A DNA stretch of 64,000 nucleotides from Lacinutrix algicola (GCF_001418085.1 NZ_LIQH01000038.1:62001-126000), one strand, 5' to 3'. Counted from the first letter of the stretch, positions 28,322 through 39,001 are shown. Program-made: numbers and translations. The notes: generated by a model not told the origin, from the sequence alone.

Positions 28322-29199
28322 TTATTTTTTAATTAATCTATAAGTCTCAATACCCAATACTTCTTTTTGTTTTTTAAGCTTTTCTCTGGGATAGGTATCG
28401 TATAGGTATATTGTGTTTTTGTTTTTTTTCTTAAAGACGAAGCCAAATGAATCGTCTTGAAAAAGGCTTTTTATTTCATCACAAATAATAACATAACTAT
28501 CTATGGTTGGAGGGCCACAAAAAATGTCAGTTGAGTAATAAATGTATTTGTTATTAAATAACGGAAAACCAGACATTAGACCATTATCTTTAATTTCTAA
28601 ATGGTTAGAGATTACATTTCCAGTGCTGTCTTTTAAAATATAGTTCCCGGTTAATAATTTATTCCTTGTGTAGTAATAAATAGGATTTGGATATTTATAG
28701 TCAGCTTTAAATGTTTTATTGACTCTTATATATTTAATGGTTTTAGATTTGTATTCATTATTAGATGGAGTATAAAGTGTTATGCTGTTTCTTTTAAAAG
28801 TAATTATTGATTTGTAGTCATTATACAATTCAATTTCCGAAGTTTTGAATTGATTATATCCATTATTTTCAGAAAGATCAATTTTAAAGTTTCCTTGTTC
28901 AAGTATTGTATCTTTTTTATTTACTAAATATTCAGAAACTTCTGGCCTTATTAGATGATCGTGCAAAGAAGAAAACCCTATATTTAATATGTTGTCTTTT
29001 AATTCATCATTATTAACTCTTATTCCAACTGGAGCATCTGGGCTAAATGCTTTTTTAGATTTAATAATACTATTACTTTTTTCAAACGAATTATAGAAAC
29101 CTTCAGCAATCCATATTCCATTATAGTCTTTAATATTAAAGAGCGCTTGAGATATTGATAAATTTGAACTTAATAATATTAAAAAAAGAAATATTTCAT
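28322..29199 (-). CDS. Hypothetical secreted protein, reading frame apparently broken near its 5' end
   Basis: The uninterrupted frame continues upstream of the first usable start (TTG at 28966, really an internal Leu in SSLHDHL) through about 77 more residues to a clear signal peptide, LILLSSNLSISQA. No start codon lies in that frame. The ATG at 29199 is in the +1 frame and reads MKYFFF then stop. Adding one T to the seven-T tract (29181-29187, coding strand) joins them into one protein of about 292 residues, MKYFFFLILLSSNLSISQA onward. No domain is recognised, though YNGIWIAEGFYNSFEKS suggests a lipocalin-like stress-sensor fold. It may be a real frameshift, phase variation or a sequencing error. 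Confidence 0.65.
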
Positions 29200-29206
29200 T
29201 TTTAGA

Positions 29207-30757
29207 TTAAAAATCAATATGCTGATAAGCTCCCAAATCTGAAGGATTTGTTCTTGTAATACCTAAAATATCACTTGTTTCAATAGTGCTTAATATTTCT
29301 CCTTCTGCATTTGCAGCAGAATCATTACCAATTAGTAAATCGTTATTAAAAGGTGCTCTAAAATCAGGCTCTTGATTACGGATTATGTTTTCGTAATGTC
29401 CAGTGTCATTAAAATCGTAATTATCACCACTAGGGCTACTTGACGAATCTTCAAATTTTACTAAGCAATTTGTAAACTTAAAATTAAAGGTTACTGCAGG
29501 ATCTGTTACTTCATCTAAAATAAACTCAGGATTATCGTTTCCGTAGATTATAGAGTTATTAAAATTAGCTTCGGTAAAAACGGTAACATTTGTAGTATTA
29601 TTAGCATCTACAAAGAAGTTGTTTACTAAAAGTGCAGGAAACTGTCTAAAGCTGTTATTCCAATAATTAGCAATTGTACTGTGTGTAAAATTATATTTTC
29701 CGCCTTGTGTTAAAGCAACCGAAGATTGACCTGCATTATTTACTACTAGATTTTCTGCTGTAATAGAAGTATTTCTTCCTAAAATGCCATAGTTACTAAA
29801 GTTGTATAATTGAGAGTTTGTAATTGTTAATTTAGGTTGAGCAGTATCTGCATTGCCATCAATTAAAATACCGACTGTTCCATTTTTAATAGTAGCGTGG
29901 TTAATTGTGTTATTCATGCTGTTTTCAAAAAGCCATATGCTTCCCCATTGTCCAGGAACATCTGCGAAAGCAGGTTCTAATCTGTCGCTTTCAAAAATAA
30001 CCTCGTTCTCCAAAAGTTCTGGATCTGTACTTAAACTTCCATTTACTTGTAACGATGCATTGTTAGAAACTAAAAGCCCTGAATTGGCATGAAAATGGAC
30101 TCTTGCTCCAGCGTCTATAGTTAATGTTTCTCCGCTTGGTACAGCGGCATAACCATATATAACGTAAGGTTTTTGGTTGGTAAACGATAGTTCTGATGGC
30201 AATAACTCACGACCTTGTATTTCTGTTTCTACTGGTTGTCCATCTACATTTATAGTTAATGTTTCTACGACTCCTGTGGTGTTGTCGCGATCTGGATAGA
30301 TAAATACAGCATCTTTAACCAGTGTTACTAAATCTACAGATTGTAAATTACTACCGGCATCAAAATTAATTTTATCTGTATAAAGAAACTCATTTTCTAA
30401 AAGTGTTTGATTTTGAATGTCTATAGTTGTTTCCACAAAAATAAATAGGCTGTCTTTAGCTTGTATTTCTACATTGTTAAATGTTTGTCCTGCATTACCA
30501 TCTACATTTAATCTGTAGTTAGAAGATGTGCCACGTTCTAAGCCAATTGTTGGAATAGAGATGTCATTATCACTTCTATTATATACTTTTAAATTATAAG
30601 TGCTTGATCCTATATTTGTAAAAACAGTGTCTAAGTAAACTGTATCTTTAGAGAATTGAAGGCTTCCAGTACTAGGAGCAAAGTCAAAATCTTGCCTACA
30701 AGAGCTCCAAAATAATAAAAAACTAAAAATGGAAAAAAAGTAAAGAATGCGTTTCAT
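29207..30757 (-). CDS. Right-handed parallel beta-helix lipoprotein
   Basis: A 516-residue lipoprotein; the signal MKRILYFFSIFSFLLFWSSC ends at the lipid-attached Cys20. Residues about 25-125 look like an Ig-like domain (LQFSKDTVYLDTVFTNIGSS). From about 200 on, short beta-rich repeats such as AVPSGETLTIDAGARVHF, GTVGILIDG and LYNFSNYGILGRNTSITAEN fit a PbH1 parallel beta-helix. This architecture is common as an uncharacterised cell-surface lipoprotein in Bacteroidota. No catalytic site is seen. It lies 7 bp upstream of the broken gene at 29199. Confidence 0.8.
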   Translation of the reverse strand: MKRILYFFSIFSFLLFWSSCRQDFDFAPSTGSLQFSKDTVYLDTVFTNIGSSTYNLKVYNRSDNDISIPTIGLERGTSSNYRLNVDGNAGQTFNNVEIQAKDSLFIFVETTIDIQNQTLLENEFLYTDKINFDAGSNLQSVDLVTLVKDAVFIYPDRDNTTGVVETLTINVDGQPVETEIQGRELLPSELSFTNQKPYVIYGYAAVPSGETLTIDAGARVHFHANSGLLVSNNASLQVNGSLSTDPELLENEVIFESDRLEPAFADVPGQWGSIWLFENSMNNTINHATIKNGTVGILIDGNADTAQPKLTITNSQLYNFSNYGILGRNTSITAENLVVNNAGQSSVALTQGGKYNFTHSTIANYWNNSFRQFPALLVNNFFVDANNTTNVTVFTEANFNNSIIYGNDNPEFILDEVTDPAVTFNFKFTNCLVKFEDSSSSPSGDNYDFNDTGHYENIIRNQEPDFRAPFNNDLLIGNDSAANAEGEILSTIETSDILGITRTNPSDLGAYQHIDF

Positions 30758-30934
30758 AAAAGTAATTATATATAGTAGCTTTAAGCGTCTAAAATATAAC
30801 TTTTGAATTTATGTTTTAGTATGTATTTAGTTTAATTATAAAAATATTAGTCTGATTTTTCTCTTTTGAAGTTTTTAATAATTGTATTGAATTCTTCGCT
30901 AGCTTTAATAATGTTTTCTAAAAAATCAAGGTCT

Positions 30935-31600
30935 TTAATTTTCTGTCAATAATTTACTGTCGATACTTTTTGCTTCAACAAATTCGAAGAATAAGAATTT
31001 TTTATCTTTTTCTATGTTTAAGGTTTCTGTTAGTAGTGCGTCGTTAAAGAGTGGATGTTTGTTATTGAATAAAGAAATTAAATTCTCGTAAGAGACGGAC
31101 ACAAAAGGATCTGCTTTGTTTTTATTTTCAAATAACTTAGCAACCAAACCAATAACTTTAATAATATCTAAATTGCCTTCTGGCATTCTACCGTATAAGT
31201 GTGGATTATTGTTTATGTCTTCTAGAATAGCACTTTTTAAATTGGTTTCAATGGTTTTTATGTCTGCTATTTTCTCTTTTTCAGTGCCATTAATATTAAC
31301 TTCTTCAAGTGTGTTTTTTGCTTCTTTAAGCTGAATAACTAAAGCCTCTTTTTCGTGAATAGGCTTTACAATGATATTTTGTGTGTTATAAAGAAAGGCA
31401 CTTACTTTTAACGTATCGTTAGTTTTCCCAGTAATGGTAAACGCTCCATTTTTATTAGTGTAGGTTATCTTTTTATTAGAGAGATTCTCAATTTTAATGT
31501 CTTCTACAGTTGAAGTTGTATTATAAATAACACCATTAACAGTTTGTGCTAATAATGTAATAGGACAGAATAAAATAACGAGAATGTAAAATGATTTCAA
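30935..31600 (-). CDS. Carboxypeptidase-regulatory-like domain protein, probably frameshifted near its C-terminus
   Basis: A 221-residue exported protein with signal MKSFYILVILFCPITLLAQ and a CarboxypepD_reg-like beta-sandwich at about 20-95 (VNGVIYNTTSTVEDIKIEN, GAFTITGKTNDTLKVSAF). The C-terminal half is helical. The frame ends at LLTEN, but one more A in the four-A tract (30939-30942) would continue it as LLTEKIKDLDFLENIIKASE and on to a stop at 30847-30849, making about 252 residues. That extension is charged and helical like the preceding part, so the present stop may be an artefact or a mutation. Function unknown; proteins of this kind are often cell-envelope associated. Confidence 0.72.
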   Translation of the reverse strand: MKSFYILVILFCPITLLAQTVNGVIYNTTSTVEDIKIENLSNKKITYTNKNGAFTITGKTNDTLKVSAFLYNTQNIIVKPIHEKEALVIQLKEAKNTLEEVNINGTEKEKIADIKTIETNLKSAILEDINNNPHLYGRMPEGNLDIIKVIGLVAKLFENKNKADPFVSVSYENLISLFNNKHPLFNDALLTETLNIEKDKKFLFFEFVEAKSIDSKLLTEN

Positions 31601-31683
31601 ATGATTAATGCTATTGGTTGTGTTCCAAAAATAGGATTATATCATTATTATTTATAAAACTTTAACAGCTCATTTAGTAAGCT

Positions 31684-32085
31684 TTATGGAAATAATTTTA
31701 AAATATCTTCTGTAATACGAGCAGGTCTAAAAGTTTTAGAAGCCATAAAGCACCATTTGGTTTCAGACTTAGCTAAAAGAGTATTTGTTTTAGCATTTAA
31801 AATTTCGACTATTCTAATACAAGTAACACCTTTTATATCTTTAACATAGGTTTTTAAAACAAGCTCATCATTTAAAAAAGCTGGTTTTTTATAATCGATT
31901 GTATGCGATAATAGTATCCAAAAATAATTATCGGTAATACTTTTAGGTGCATTCTCTAACCAATGCGATTTAGCCACACTATTAACCCAATCTATATAAC
32001 GCACGTTATTAACGTGGTTGAGTTCGTCGAGATCATCCTTTGTTACGGTAATGTTTTTTGTAAATGCTAACAAACTATTCTTCAA
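31684..32085 (-). CDS. Acyl-CoA thioesterase, hotdog fold (YbgC/FadM-like)
   Basis: A 133-residue hotdog protein with the 4-hydroxybenzoyl-CoA thioesterase-type N-terminal motif DLDELNHVNNVRYIDWVN. The remaining strands (DYKKPAFLNDELVLKTYV, TLLAKSETKWCFM) fit the fold. It hydrolyses acyl-CoA thioesters; chain preference is unknown. It overlaps the upstream glutaminyl cyclase gene by 11 bp, so the two are probably translated from one mRNA. Confidence 0.85.
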   Translation of the reverse strand: MKNSLLAFTKNITVTKDDLDELNHVNNVRYIDWVNSVAKSHWLENAPKSITDNYFWILLSHTIDYKKPAFLNDELVLKTYVKDIKGVTCIRIVEILNAKTNTLLAKSETKWCFMASKTFRPARITEDILKLFP

Positions 32086-33103
32086 TTATTTTAACCTCAA
32101 ACATTTTGTCCCAACGTTTTCCTGTAACAAAAATAGTTTGTGTTTCTGGATTGTAAGCAATACCATTTAAAACATCAAGACCTTTATGTTTTGTTACACG
32201 TTCCTTTAAAGGAGAGAAATCGATAACAGCTTCTGTAGCACCATTCTCTGGATTAATTATTACAACACCATTTTTTTGATAGATGTTAGCATATATTTTT
32301 CCGTTAATCCATTCTAGCTCATTAAGTTTTCCAATTTTACCTTTATTAGTATAGACTTGAAAATTATTATCTTCAACTAAAGTTTCAGGATTTAAGTGCC
32401 ATATTTTTTCGGTTCCATCACTTTTATAAAGCATTTTACCATCGTTGCAAATTCCCCAACCTTCTTGGCTTTTTCCAAATTTAAAAGTACTTGTGCGCTC
32501 GAAAGTGTCTACATTATAAACAAAACCTTTACCGCTTAACCATGTTAATTGGTAGATGTTGTTATTTAAAATTGTTAGTCCTTCTCCAAAATAATTATCT
32601 GCTAAGTCTACGTTTTTAAGCACTTCTCCAGTTTTGTAATTTACTTTACGCAATTTACTTTCTCCTTTTTGTCCGGTACTTTCATATAATTCTCCATTAA
32701 AGAACTCTAAACCTTGCGTGTAAGATGTAATATCGTGAGGATAGGTGTTTATAATTTCGTAACCAAACACTTTAGGAGCAACGTTATTTACAATAGATAC
32801 ATTTTGTATTGCAGTTTCTGTTTCTCCGTCGTATTTTATTGTAGCAATAATATCATGGCTTCCAAGTTTAAAACCTGTAAGCTTTGTTGTTTCACTTATT
32901 TCTTTATTATCTAGAGAATATGTTACCGATTCTATCTCAATATTCTTTGGATTTTGGATGGTAACTATCAATTCTTCGCCTAAAGCAATCGTTTTATTGG
33001 TAGTATTTGTAGAAATACTAAAGTTTTTTTTAGCAGAACTGTCTCCGCAATTAAATAATGTAATTGCTAAAATTATGATAATTAAGTGTTTAAATACGTT
33101 CAT
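32075..33103 (-). CDS. Glutaminyl-peptide cyclotransferase lipoprotein
   Basis: A 342-residue lipoprotein (ITLFNC lipobox, Cys19). After an Ig-like segment (about 25-108), a five-bladed beta-propeller of the glutamine cyclotransferase family begins at YTQGLEFFNGELYESTGQ and includes LTWLSGKGFVYN, NGKIYANIYQ and HKGLDVLNGIAYNPE. The enzyme turns N-terminal Gln into pyroglutamate. In Bacteroidota, proteins cut by signal peptidase I often begin with Gln, so this periplasmic enzyme would cap them. Confidence 0.88.
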   Translation of the reverse strand: MNVFKHLIIIILAITLFNCGDSSAKKNFSISTNTTNKTIALGEELIVTIQNPKNIEIESVTYSLDNKEISETTKLTGFKLGSHDIIATIKYDGETETAIQNVSIVNNVAPKVFGYEIINTYPHDITSYTQGLEFFNGELYESTGQKGESKLRKVNYKTGEVLKNVDLADNYFGEGLTILNNNIYQLTWLSGKGFVYNVDTFERTSTFKFGKSQEGWGICNDGKMLYKSDGTEKIWHLNPETLVEDNNFQVYTNKGKIGKLNELEWINGKIYANIYQKNGVVIINPENGATEAVIDFSPLKERVTKHKGLDVLNGIAYNPETQTIFVTGKRWDKMFEVKIIEE

Positions 33104-33157
33104 TTTGTTCTTGTAATTTTAAGCAAGATATTTATTAAAATTCGGTTTAAAAAATGA

Positions 33158-33187
33158 TTGTGATAAAAATAAAAGATTGTATATTTG
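33158..33187 (+). promoter_or_regulatory. Flavobacterial sigma-A-type promoter of the SRP RNA gene
   Basis: TTG at 33158-33160 and TATATTTG at 33180-33187 are separated by 19 bp. They match the Bacteroidota -33 TTG and -7 TAnnTTTG elements. The RNA begins about 5 nt downstream. The rpmH promoter has the same -7 box and the same spacing. Confidence 0.7.
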
Positions 33188-33191
33188 CACC

Positions 33192-33285
33192 GGCAAGTCC
33201 TACACAACTAGCTCCTGTTGAATCCTCCAGGTCGGGAACGAAGCAAAGGTAAATGGTCGTAGCAGTGTGATGTAGGTAGCTTGCC
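33192..33285 (+). ncRNA. ffs: Signal recognition particle RNA, small bacterial (4.5S) type
   Basis: About 94 nt folding into one long hairpin: GGCAAG (33192-33197) pairs with CTTGCC (33280-33285). The apical SRP signature is CCAGGTCGGGAACGAAGCA (about 33227-33245), with the GGGAAC tetraloop region and the asymmetric internal loop that binds Ffh. A T run (33286-33292) follows directly. The RNA works with Ffh/FtsY in co-translational membrane targeting. Confidence 0.93.
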
Positions 33286-33303
33286 TTTTTTTATACAAAA
33301 AAC

Positions 33304-33340
33304 TAAAATCTTGAAAGCCTTGGCTAGTCAAGATTTTTTT
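33304..33340 (+). terminator. Hairpin terminator downstream of the SRP RNA
   Basis: AATCTTGA pairs with TCAAGATT, with an inner AGCC/GGCT stem, followed by a T run. It isolates the SRP RNA from the SDR gene at 33413. Confidence 0.75.
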
Positions 33341-33412
33341 GGTTTAATACATTCTTGTAAAAGAGAAATATCATTATTTAAGTATTTTAAATTTTAATGA
33401 CTAATAAAAGCT

Positions 33413-34213
33413 ATGTCTAAAGTTATATTAATTACAGGAGGATCATCGGGAATTGGGAAATCTATTGGAGAGTATTTAAAACAGCACGGTTATACTGTTT
33501 ACGGTACTAGTCGAAGTCCCGAAAAATATACCAATCATCCTTTTAAAATTGTAGGCTTAGATGTAAAAGATGTAACGACTATTAATAACGCTGTTGCGGA
33601 AGTAATTGCTGCCGAAGGAAAACTAGATGTGCTTATTAATAATGCAGGAGTAGGTATAACAGGACCTATTGAAGAAATTCCTGAAGCTGAAATACAACAT
33701 AATTTCGATACTAATTTCTTTGGACCAATAAACGTTATTAAAGCTGTATTACCACAAATGCGAAAGCAGAATAGTGGATTGATAATTAACATTACTTCTA
33801 TTGCTGGATTTATGGGATTGCCATATCGAGGGATTTATAGCGCAAGTAAAGGCGCTTTAGAGTTATTAACTGAAGCTTTTAGAATTGAGTTAAAAGATTT
33901 TAATGTAAACATGTCTAACATTGCACCGGGAGATTTTGCTACTAATATTGCTGCAGGTCGTTATCATGCACCTCTAAGAACAGATTCTCCATATAAAAAG
34001 TATGGAAGTGTTTTAAGTGATATAGATGAGCATGTTGATAATAGTGATGATCCAATAGTTGTGGCAAAAATGGTTTTAAAAGTTATTAATACTAAAAAAC
34101 CTAGAACACATTATAAAGTAGGTGCTTTTATGCAGAAATTTTCTATTGTATTACGTTTTTTATTACCCGATAAGATGTACGAGAAGATGCTTATTAAGCA
34201 TTATAAACTATAA
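33413..34213 (+). CDS. SDR family NAD(P)-dependent oxidoreductase
   Basis: A 266-residue classical short-chain dehydrogenase. The cofactor loop is TGGSSGIG (8-15), NNAG is at 76-79 and the catalytic set is S129, Y142, K146 (YSASK). The C-terminal region has the longer tail seen in retinol-dehydrogenase-like SDRs. The substrate cannot be read. It is 46 bp upstream of a small lipoprotein gene on the same strand. Confidence 0.88.
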   Translation: MSKVILITGGSSGIGKSIGEYLKQHGYTVYGTSRSPEKYTNHPFKIVGLDVKDVTTINNAVAEVIAAEGKLDVLINNAGVGITGPIEEIPEAEIQHNFDTNFFGPINVIKAVLPQMRKQNSGLIINITSIAGFMGLPYRGIYSASKGALELLTEAFRIELKDFNVNMSNIAPGDFATNIAAGRYHAPLRTDSPYKKYGSVLSDIDEHVDNSDDPIVVAKMVLKVINTKKPRTHYKVGAFMQKFSIVLRFLLPDKMYEKMLIKHYKL

Positions 34214-34259
34214 TTTTTGGTATGTTTGTTGATGTTAGTTTTAGCTTAATAACTAACCG

Positions 34260-34679
34260 ATGAAAAAACGATACTCTATTTTATTTTGTATTAGTATTAT
34301 TACGCTTGTAGGTTGCGAAGACATTTTTGAATGTATTATTAACCGAAGACCAGAATTGCCAGAAAAATCTTTAGAGGCTGGTAGAGTGGGCTACATATAT
34401 CACCAAGGGATAACGGCAGGTATAAAAAATGAACCACGCGACGATATTTATAATTATAATTTTGAAATCTATGGCGATATTCCAGACGGTCTAGAGGTAA
34501 ATATCGATTATAGAACACTTTTTATTGAAGGAACTCCTAATGATAGCGGTAGATATGAGTTTACAATAGCTTTAAATGTTGGCCCACCAGAATACTATGA
34601 TGAGGAAACTCAGGAATATGAAAATTCTATGTGTTCCACATCTACTTCTATGGACTATGAGATTATTATTATTAATTAA
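34260..34679 (+). CDS. Small lipoprotein with a putative Ig (He_PIG-like) domain
   Basis: A 139-residue protein. The signal (MKKRYSILFCISIITLVGC) ends at the lipid-attached Cys19. The mature part contains the pattern YGDIPDGLEVNIDYRTLFIE followed by GTPNDSGRYEFTIAL. This is the hallmark of cadherin/Ig-like surface modules (xGLPxGLxxxxxxxxIxGTPxxxGxYxF). It probably folds as a single beta-sandwich on the outer membrane. Function unknown. Confidence 0.72.
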   Translation: MKKRYSILFCISIITLVGCEDIFECIINRRPELPEKSLEAGRVGYIYHQGITAGIKNEPRDDIYNYNFEIYGDIPDGLEVNIDYRTLFIEGTPNDSGRYEFTIALNVGPPEYYDEETQEYENSMCSTSTSMDYEIIIIN

Positions 34680-34756
34680 TAGATAAGATATTGTTAATAT
34701 CATTTAACATCATTTTTTCTACTAGTTTAACTTAAAGCTTAACTTTGCTTTGCGTT

Positions 34757-34834
34757 AAGGATAGAAGCGGCATCCTTTTTTGAAATTAAAAACAAAAAAG
34801 ATATAGCGTATAGCCTGACCTTTAGGTAACGCCC
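34757..34834 (+). ncRNA. Structured RNA leader candidate upstream of transaldolase (Flavo-1-like)
   Basis: Three potential stems are visible in 78 nt: GGAT-AGAAGCGGC-ATCC; CTTTTTTG pairing with CAAAAAAG; and ACCT-TT-AGGT enclosed by GCG/CGC. The phrases GGATAGAAGCGGCATCC and GATATAGCG...TAGCCTGACC look like a recurrent intergenic RNA motif of flavobacteria. I suspect the Flavo-1 class but cannot verify it. It ends 29 bp before the transaldolase ATG, so it may be a cis-regulator or an independent RNA. Confidence 0.45.
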
Positions 34835-34863
34835 AAAATAATAAACACAACTAAATATTTAAT

Positions 34864-35517
34864 ATGAAATTTTTTATTGACACAGCAAATCTTGAGCAAA
34901 TTAAAGAAGCCGAAGATTTAGGAATCTTAGATGGTGTAACTACAAATCCATCTTTAATGGCTAAGGAAGGTATTACTGGAACAGATAATATTTTAAAGCA
35001 TTATGTAGATATTTGTAATCTTGTATCTGGAGATGTAAGTGCAGAAGTTATTGCTACAGATTTTGATGGTATGGTTAAGGAAGGTGAGGCGCTTGCCGAA
35101 CTTCACGAACAAATTGTGGTAAAGTTACCAATGATTAAAGATGGTATTAAAGCTTGTAAATACTTTAGCGATAGAGGAATTAAAACAAACGTAACTTTAG
35201 TTTTCTCTCCTGGTCAAGCTTTGCTTGCTGCTAAGGCTGGAGCAACATATGTGTCTCCTTTTATTGGACGTTTAGATGATATTTCTACAGATGGTTTAAA
35301 CCTTATTGCAGAGATTAGACATATATACGACAACTACGCTTTCGAAACTCAAATTCTTGCAGCTTCTGTTCGCCATACAATGCACGTTATTGATTGTGCT
35401 AAGTTAGGTGCAGATGTGATGACGGGTCCTTTAAGTTCTATCGAAGGTTTATTAAAACATCCACTTACAGATATTGGTCTTGCTAAGTTTTTAGAAGATT
35501 ATAAAAAGGGAAACTAA
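34864..35517 (+). CDS. Transaldolase / fructose-6-phosphate aldolase-like (TalC/FSA subfamily)
   Basis: A 217-residue short-form transaldolase. The Schiff-base lysine is K87 in [19 protein letters not shown] and the C-terminal DVMTGP are typical. The length and motifs fit the TalC/FSA group, which acts either as transaldolase in the pentose phosphate pathway or as fructose-6-phosphate aldolase; I cannot separate these from sequence. It is preceded by a structured leader and followed by a strong bidirectional terminator. Confidence 0.93.
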   Translation: MKFFIDTANLEQIKEAEDLGILDGVTTNPSLMAKEGITGTDNILKHYVDICNLVSGDVSAEVIATDFDGMVKEGEALAELHEQIVVKLPMIKDGIKACKYFSDRGIKTNVTLVFSPGQALLAAKAGATYVSPFIGRLDDISTDGLNLIAEIRHIYDNYAFETQILAASVRHTMHVIDCAKLGADVMTGPLSSIEGLLKHPLTDIGLAKFLEDYKKGN

Positions 35518-35532
35518 ATTTATAAATTTAGT

Positions 35533-35576
35533 GTAAAAAAAAGTCCTGAAAATTAATTTTCAGGACCTTTTTTTTA
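35533..35576. terminator. Bidirectional terminator after transaldolase
   Basis: GTCCTGAAAATT is followed directly by its exact reverse complement, flanked by eight A and a T run. It is shared with the convergent gene at 35590. Confidence 0.88.
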
Positions 35577-35589
35577 TAGTAATTATTAA

Positions 35590-37017
35590 CTATTGGTTTA
35601 ATAAGCCTAATAGCTCTTGTTCGAAACCTATACCAAACATATTACCTTTCGCATTTACAATATCTCCTTTTTTATTAAGGATAAATACTTTTTGTATTGG
35701 TTCTATAAATAGTGTTTCTTTTGCTTGTCTAGGCGCTTTAAAACGGTATTCGTTGTGTAGCCTAACATCGTATTTTGCAATAATTTCAGATTGCTGCTTG
35801 TAAGAAATAACATCTATATTAATGGCAATAAAGTTACACTCCGGATATTTTACATTTAATTCTTTTACTCGCTTGTGCGATGAAATAAGATGGTTTTTAT
35901 TGTTTTTAGACCAAAAATAAATAACTGTTGGTTTTTTTATTAGTCCGTGTAAGCTAACTTCTTTATCGGCAGTATTAAGTAATTTAACTTCTGGAATTTT
36001 GTTTCCAGGGCTAAGCCTTTTGTAGGAACATACAAATTGTGATACTCTTTCTTTATCGCTATCGTTTGTGCTTTTTTCTTTAAAAGATTTAAGCATTGCA
36101 TCGTAATCTTCTGGGCTTTTAGAGACACTAATAAATTGACCAATAACAAATCTTAATAAGCTGTTTTTAATATCTTCATTCTTTACTTTTTCGTCTATTA
36201 ACTCAAGCTTGTCTAAATTATAGTGGATATCTAATTTATTGTAAACACTGTCGTTAGAGTGTGTAAAGTGTTTCTGTAAGGCAAGGTTGTTAAAATGAAA
36301 TCTTAAAAATGATACATAAGGACTGTAGTTTTTTAAGTTTACATTATTATAATCTATGTTTTCTCTGTAATTGTAAAAATCTTGTGGCAGGCTTTTAAAA
36401 GCATCTAATTCTGATATTTTATAATTTGCTAACGGATAGAGCTCTTTGTGTGCATAATATTCGTAATAAATACTTGCCTCGGCAATTTCATTAAACAGGT
36501 TAGAGGTTTCATTTTTTCGCTTAACTCTATCTAGTTTTTTTAGTTTTAATTCTCTAGATGCTCTATAAATACTATCGAATTCTTTAGATGTTTTTTGTCC
36601 TAGATCAAGAATTTTTTCATCTTCTTCTTCATTTAATAAATACATTTCCATTAGGAAATTATTCTCTTTAGCGCCTTTACCAACATACACGAGAGACTCA
36701 TCAAAATCTAAAGTATTTAAGCGTAACATTAAACTATCGTTAGATTCAATTAGGAAATTTTGAAATTCTCTACCATCAAAAAAACCAAAAATGCCTGGCT
36801 CGAAATTGGTTAATGTATAAGAAAATCTATTTTGATGATTAAGTCGTACAGTGTCTAATGGGATGTCGGCTTTTTTAATAACTATATAGTCGCTGTTGGG
36901 ATTAATAATTTCTCCTCCAATATATGCTTTGTTAATAGAGCCGTCGTCCTTATCTTTTTTGCAAGAGAATAGGGATACTACCAATATTACAATAAGAAAT
37001 AAGGAATTAGATTTCAT
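35590..37017 (-). CDS. TlpA-like thioredoxin-fold lipoprotein lacking the CxxC motif
   Basis: The preferred start is ATG 37017 (475 residues). It gives the lipoprotein signal MKSNSLFLIVILVVSLFSC; an ATG 12 bp upstream is possible. Residues about 25-120 resemble a DUF4369-like beta domain, followed by a long helical region. The C-terminal 150 residues (PGNKIPEVKLLNTADKEVSL onward) form a thioredoxin/TlpA fold. Where TlpA has WCxxC, this protein has FWSKNNKNH, so it cannot do disulfide exchange there. Its role is unknown; it could be a binding or chaperone-like homologue in the periplasm. Confidence 0.8.
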   Translation of the reverse strand: MKSNSLFLIVILVVSLFSCKKDKDDGSINKAYIGGEIINPNSDYIVIKKADIPLDTVRLNHQNRFSYTLTNFEPGIFGFFDGREFQNFLIESNDSLMLRLNTLDFDESLVYVGKGAKENNFLMEMYLLNEEEDEKILDLGQKTSKEFDSIYRASRELKLKKLDRVKRKNETSNLFNEIAEASIYYEYYAHKELYPLANYKISELDAFKSLPQDFYNYRENIDYNNVNLKNYSPYVSFLRFHFNNLALQKHFTHSNDSVYNKLDIHYNLDKLELIDEKVKNEDIKNSLLRFVIGQFISVSKSPEDYDAMLKSFKEKSTNDSDKERVSQFVCSYKRLSPGNKIPEVKLLNTADKEVSLHGLIKKPTVIYFWSKNNKNHLISSHKRVKELNVKYPECNFIAINIDVISYKQQSEIIAKYDVRLHNEYRFKAPRQAKETLFIEPIQKVFILNKKGDIVNAKGNMFGIGFEQELLGLLNQ

Positions 37018-37300
37018 AAATAAGTACATGCAATAGTTAAAGAAACAAAAATATGTTTTGAAATCGAATTGTGGTGTTAATGCGTTGTTAAATTGAATAT
37101 AAAATAAGTTAAACGCTTAGAATACAGAGTGTTGGTTAATAGATATAACAGTGCATTTGTTTTAATAAACCGAAGATATTATTTACTTTTGCAAAAAACT
37201 TACAAACGCTTTTATGTCAAGGAGTAATTAGCAATAGATTTATAAGTTTTTAGATTAAAAATAGAATAAAAATTTTCTGAGATAAAAATATATACAATAG

Positions 37301-38926
<1,626 letters not shown>

Positions 38927-38945
38927 TTAGTTTTAATTATTGATA

Positions 38946-38984
38946 TAAAAAAGCCTCAAAAATCTAAGATTTTTGAGGCTTTTA
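38946..38984. terminator. Bidirectional terminator after ABC-F gene
   Basis: AAAAGCCTCAAAAATC pairs with GATTTTTGAGGCTTTT, in the gap to the convergent DUF2007 gene. Confidence 0.88.
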
Positions 38985-39001
38985 CTATTTAGTATAAATT
39001 A

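Noticed and set aside
33192-33285. Reading the 33.2 kb element as a tRNA or tmRNA
   Set aside because: It has no tRNA cloverleaf or TTCGAATC-type arm; the GGTCGGGAACGAAGCA core and a single long hairpin identify SRP RNA.
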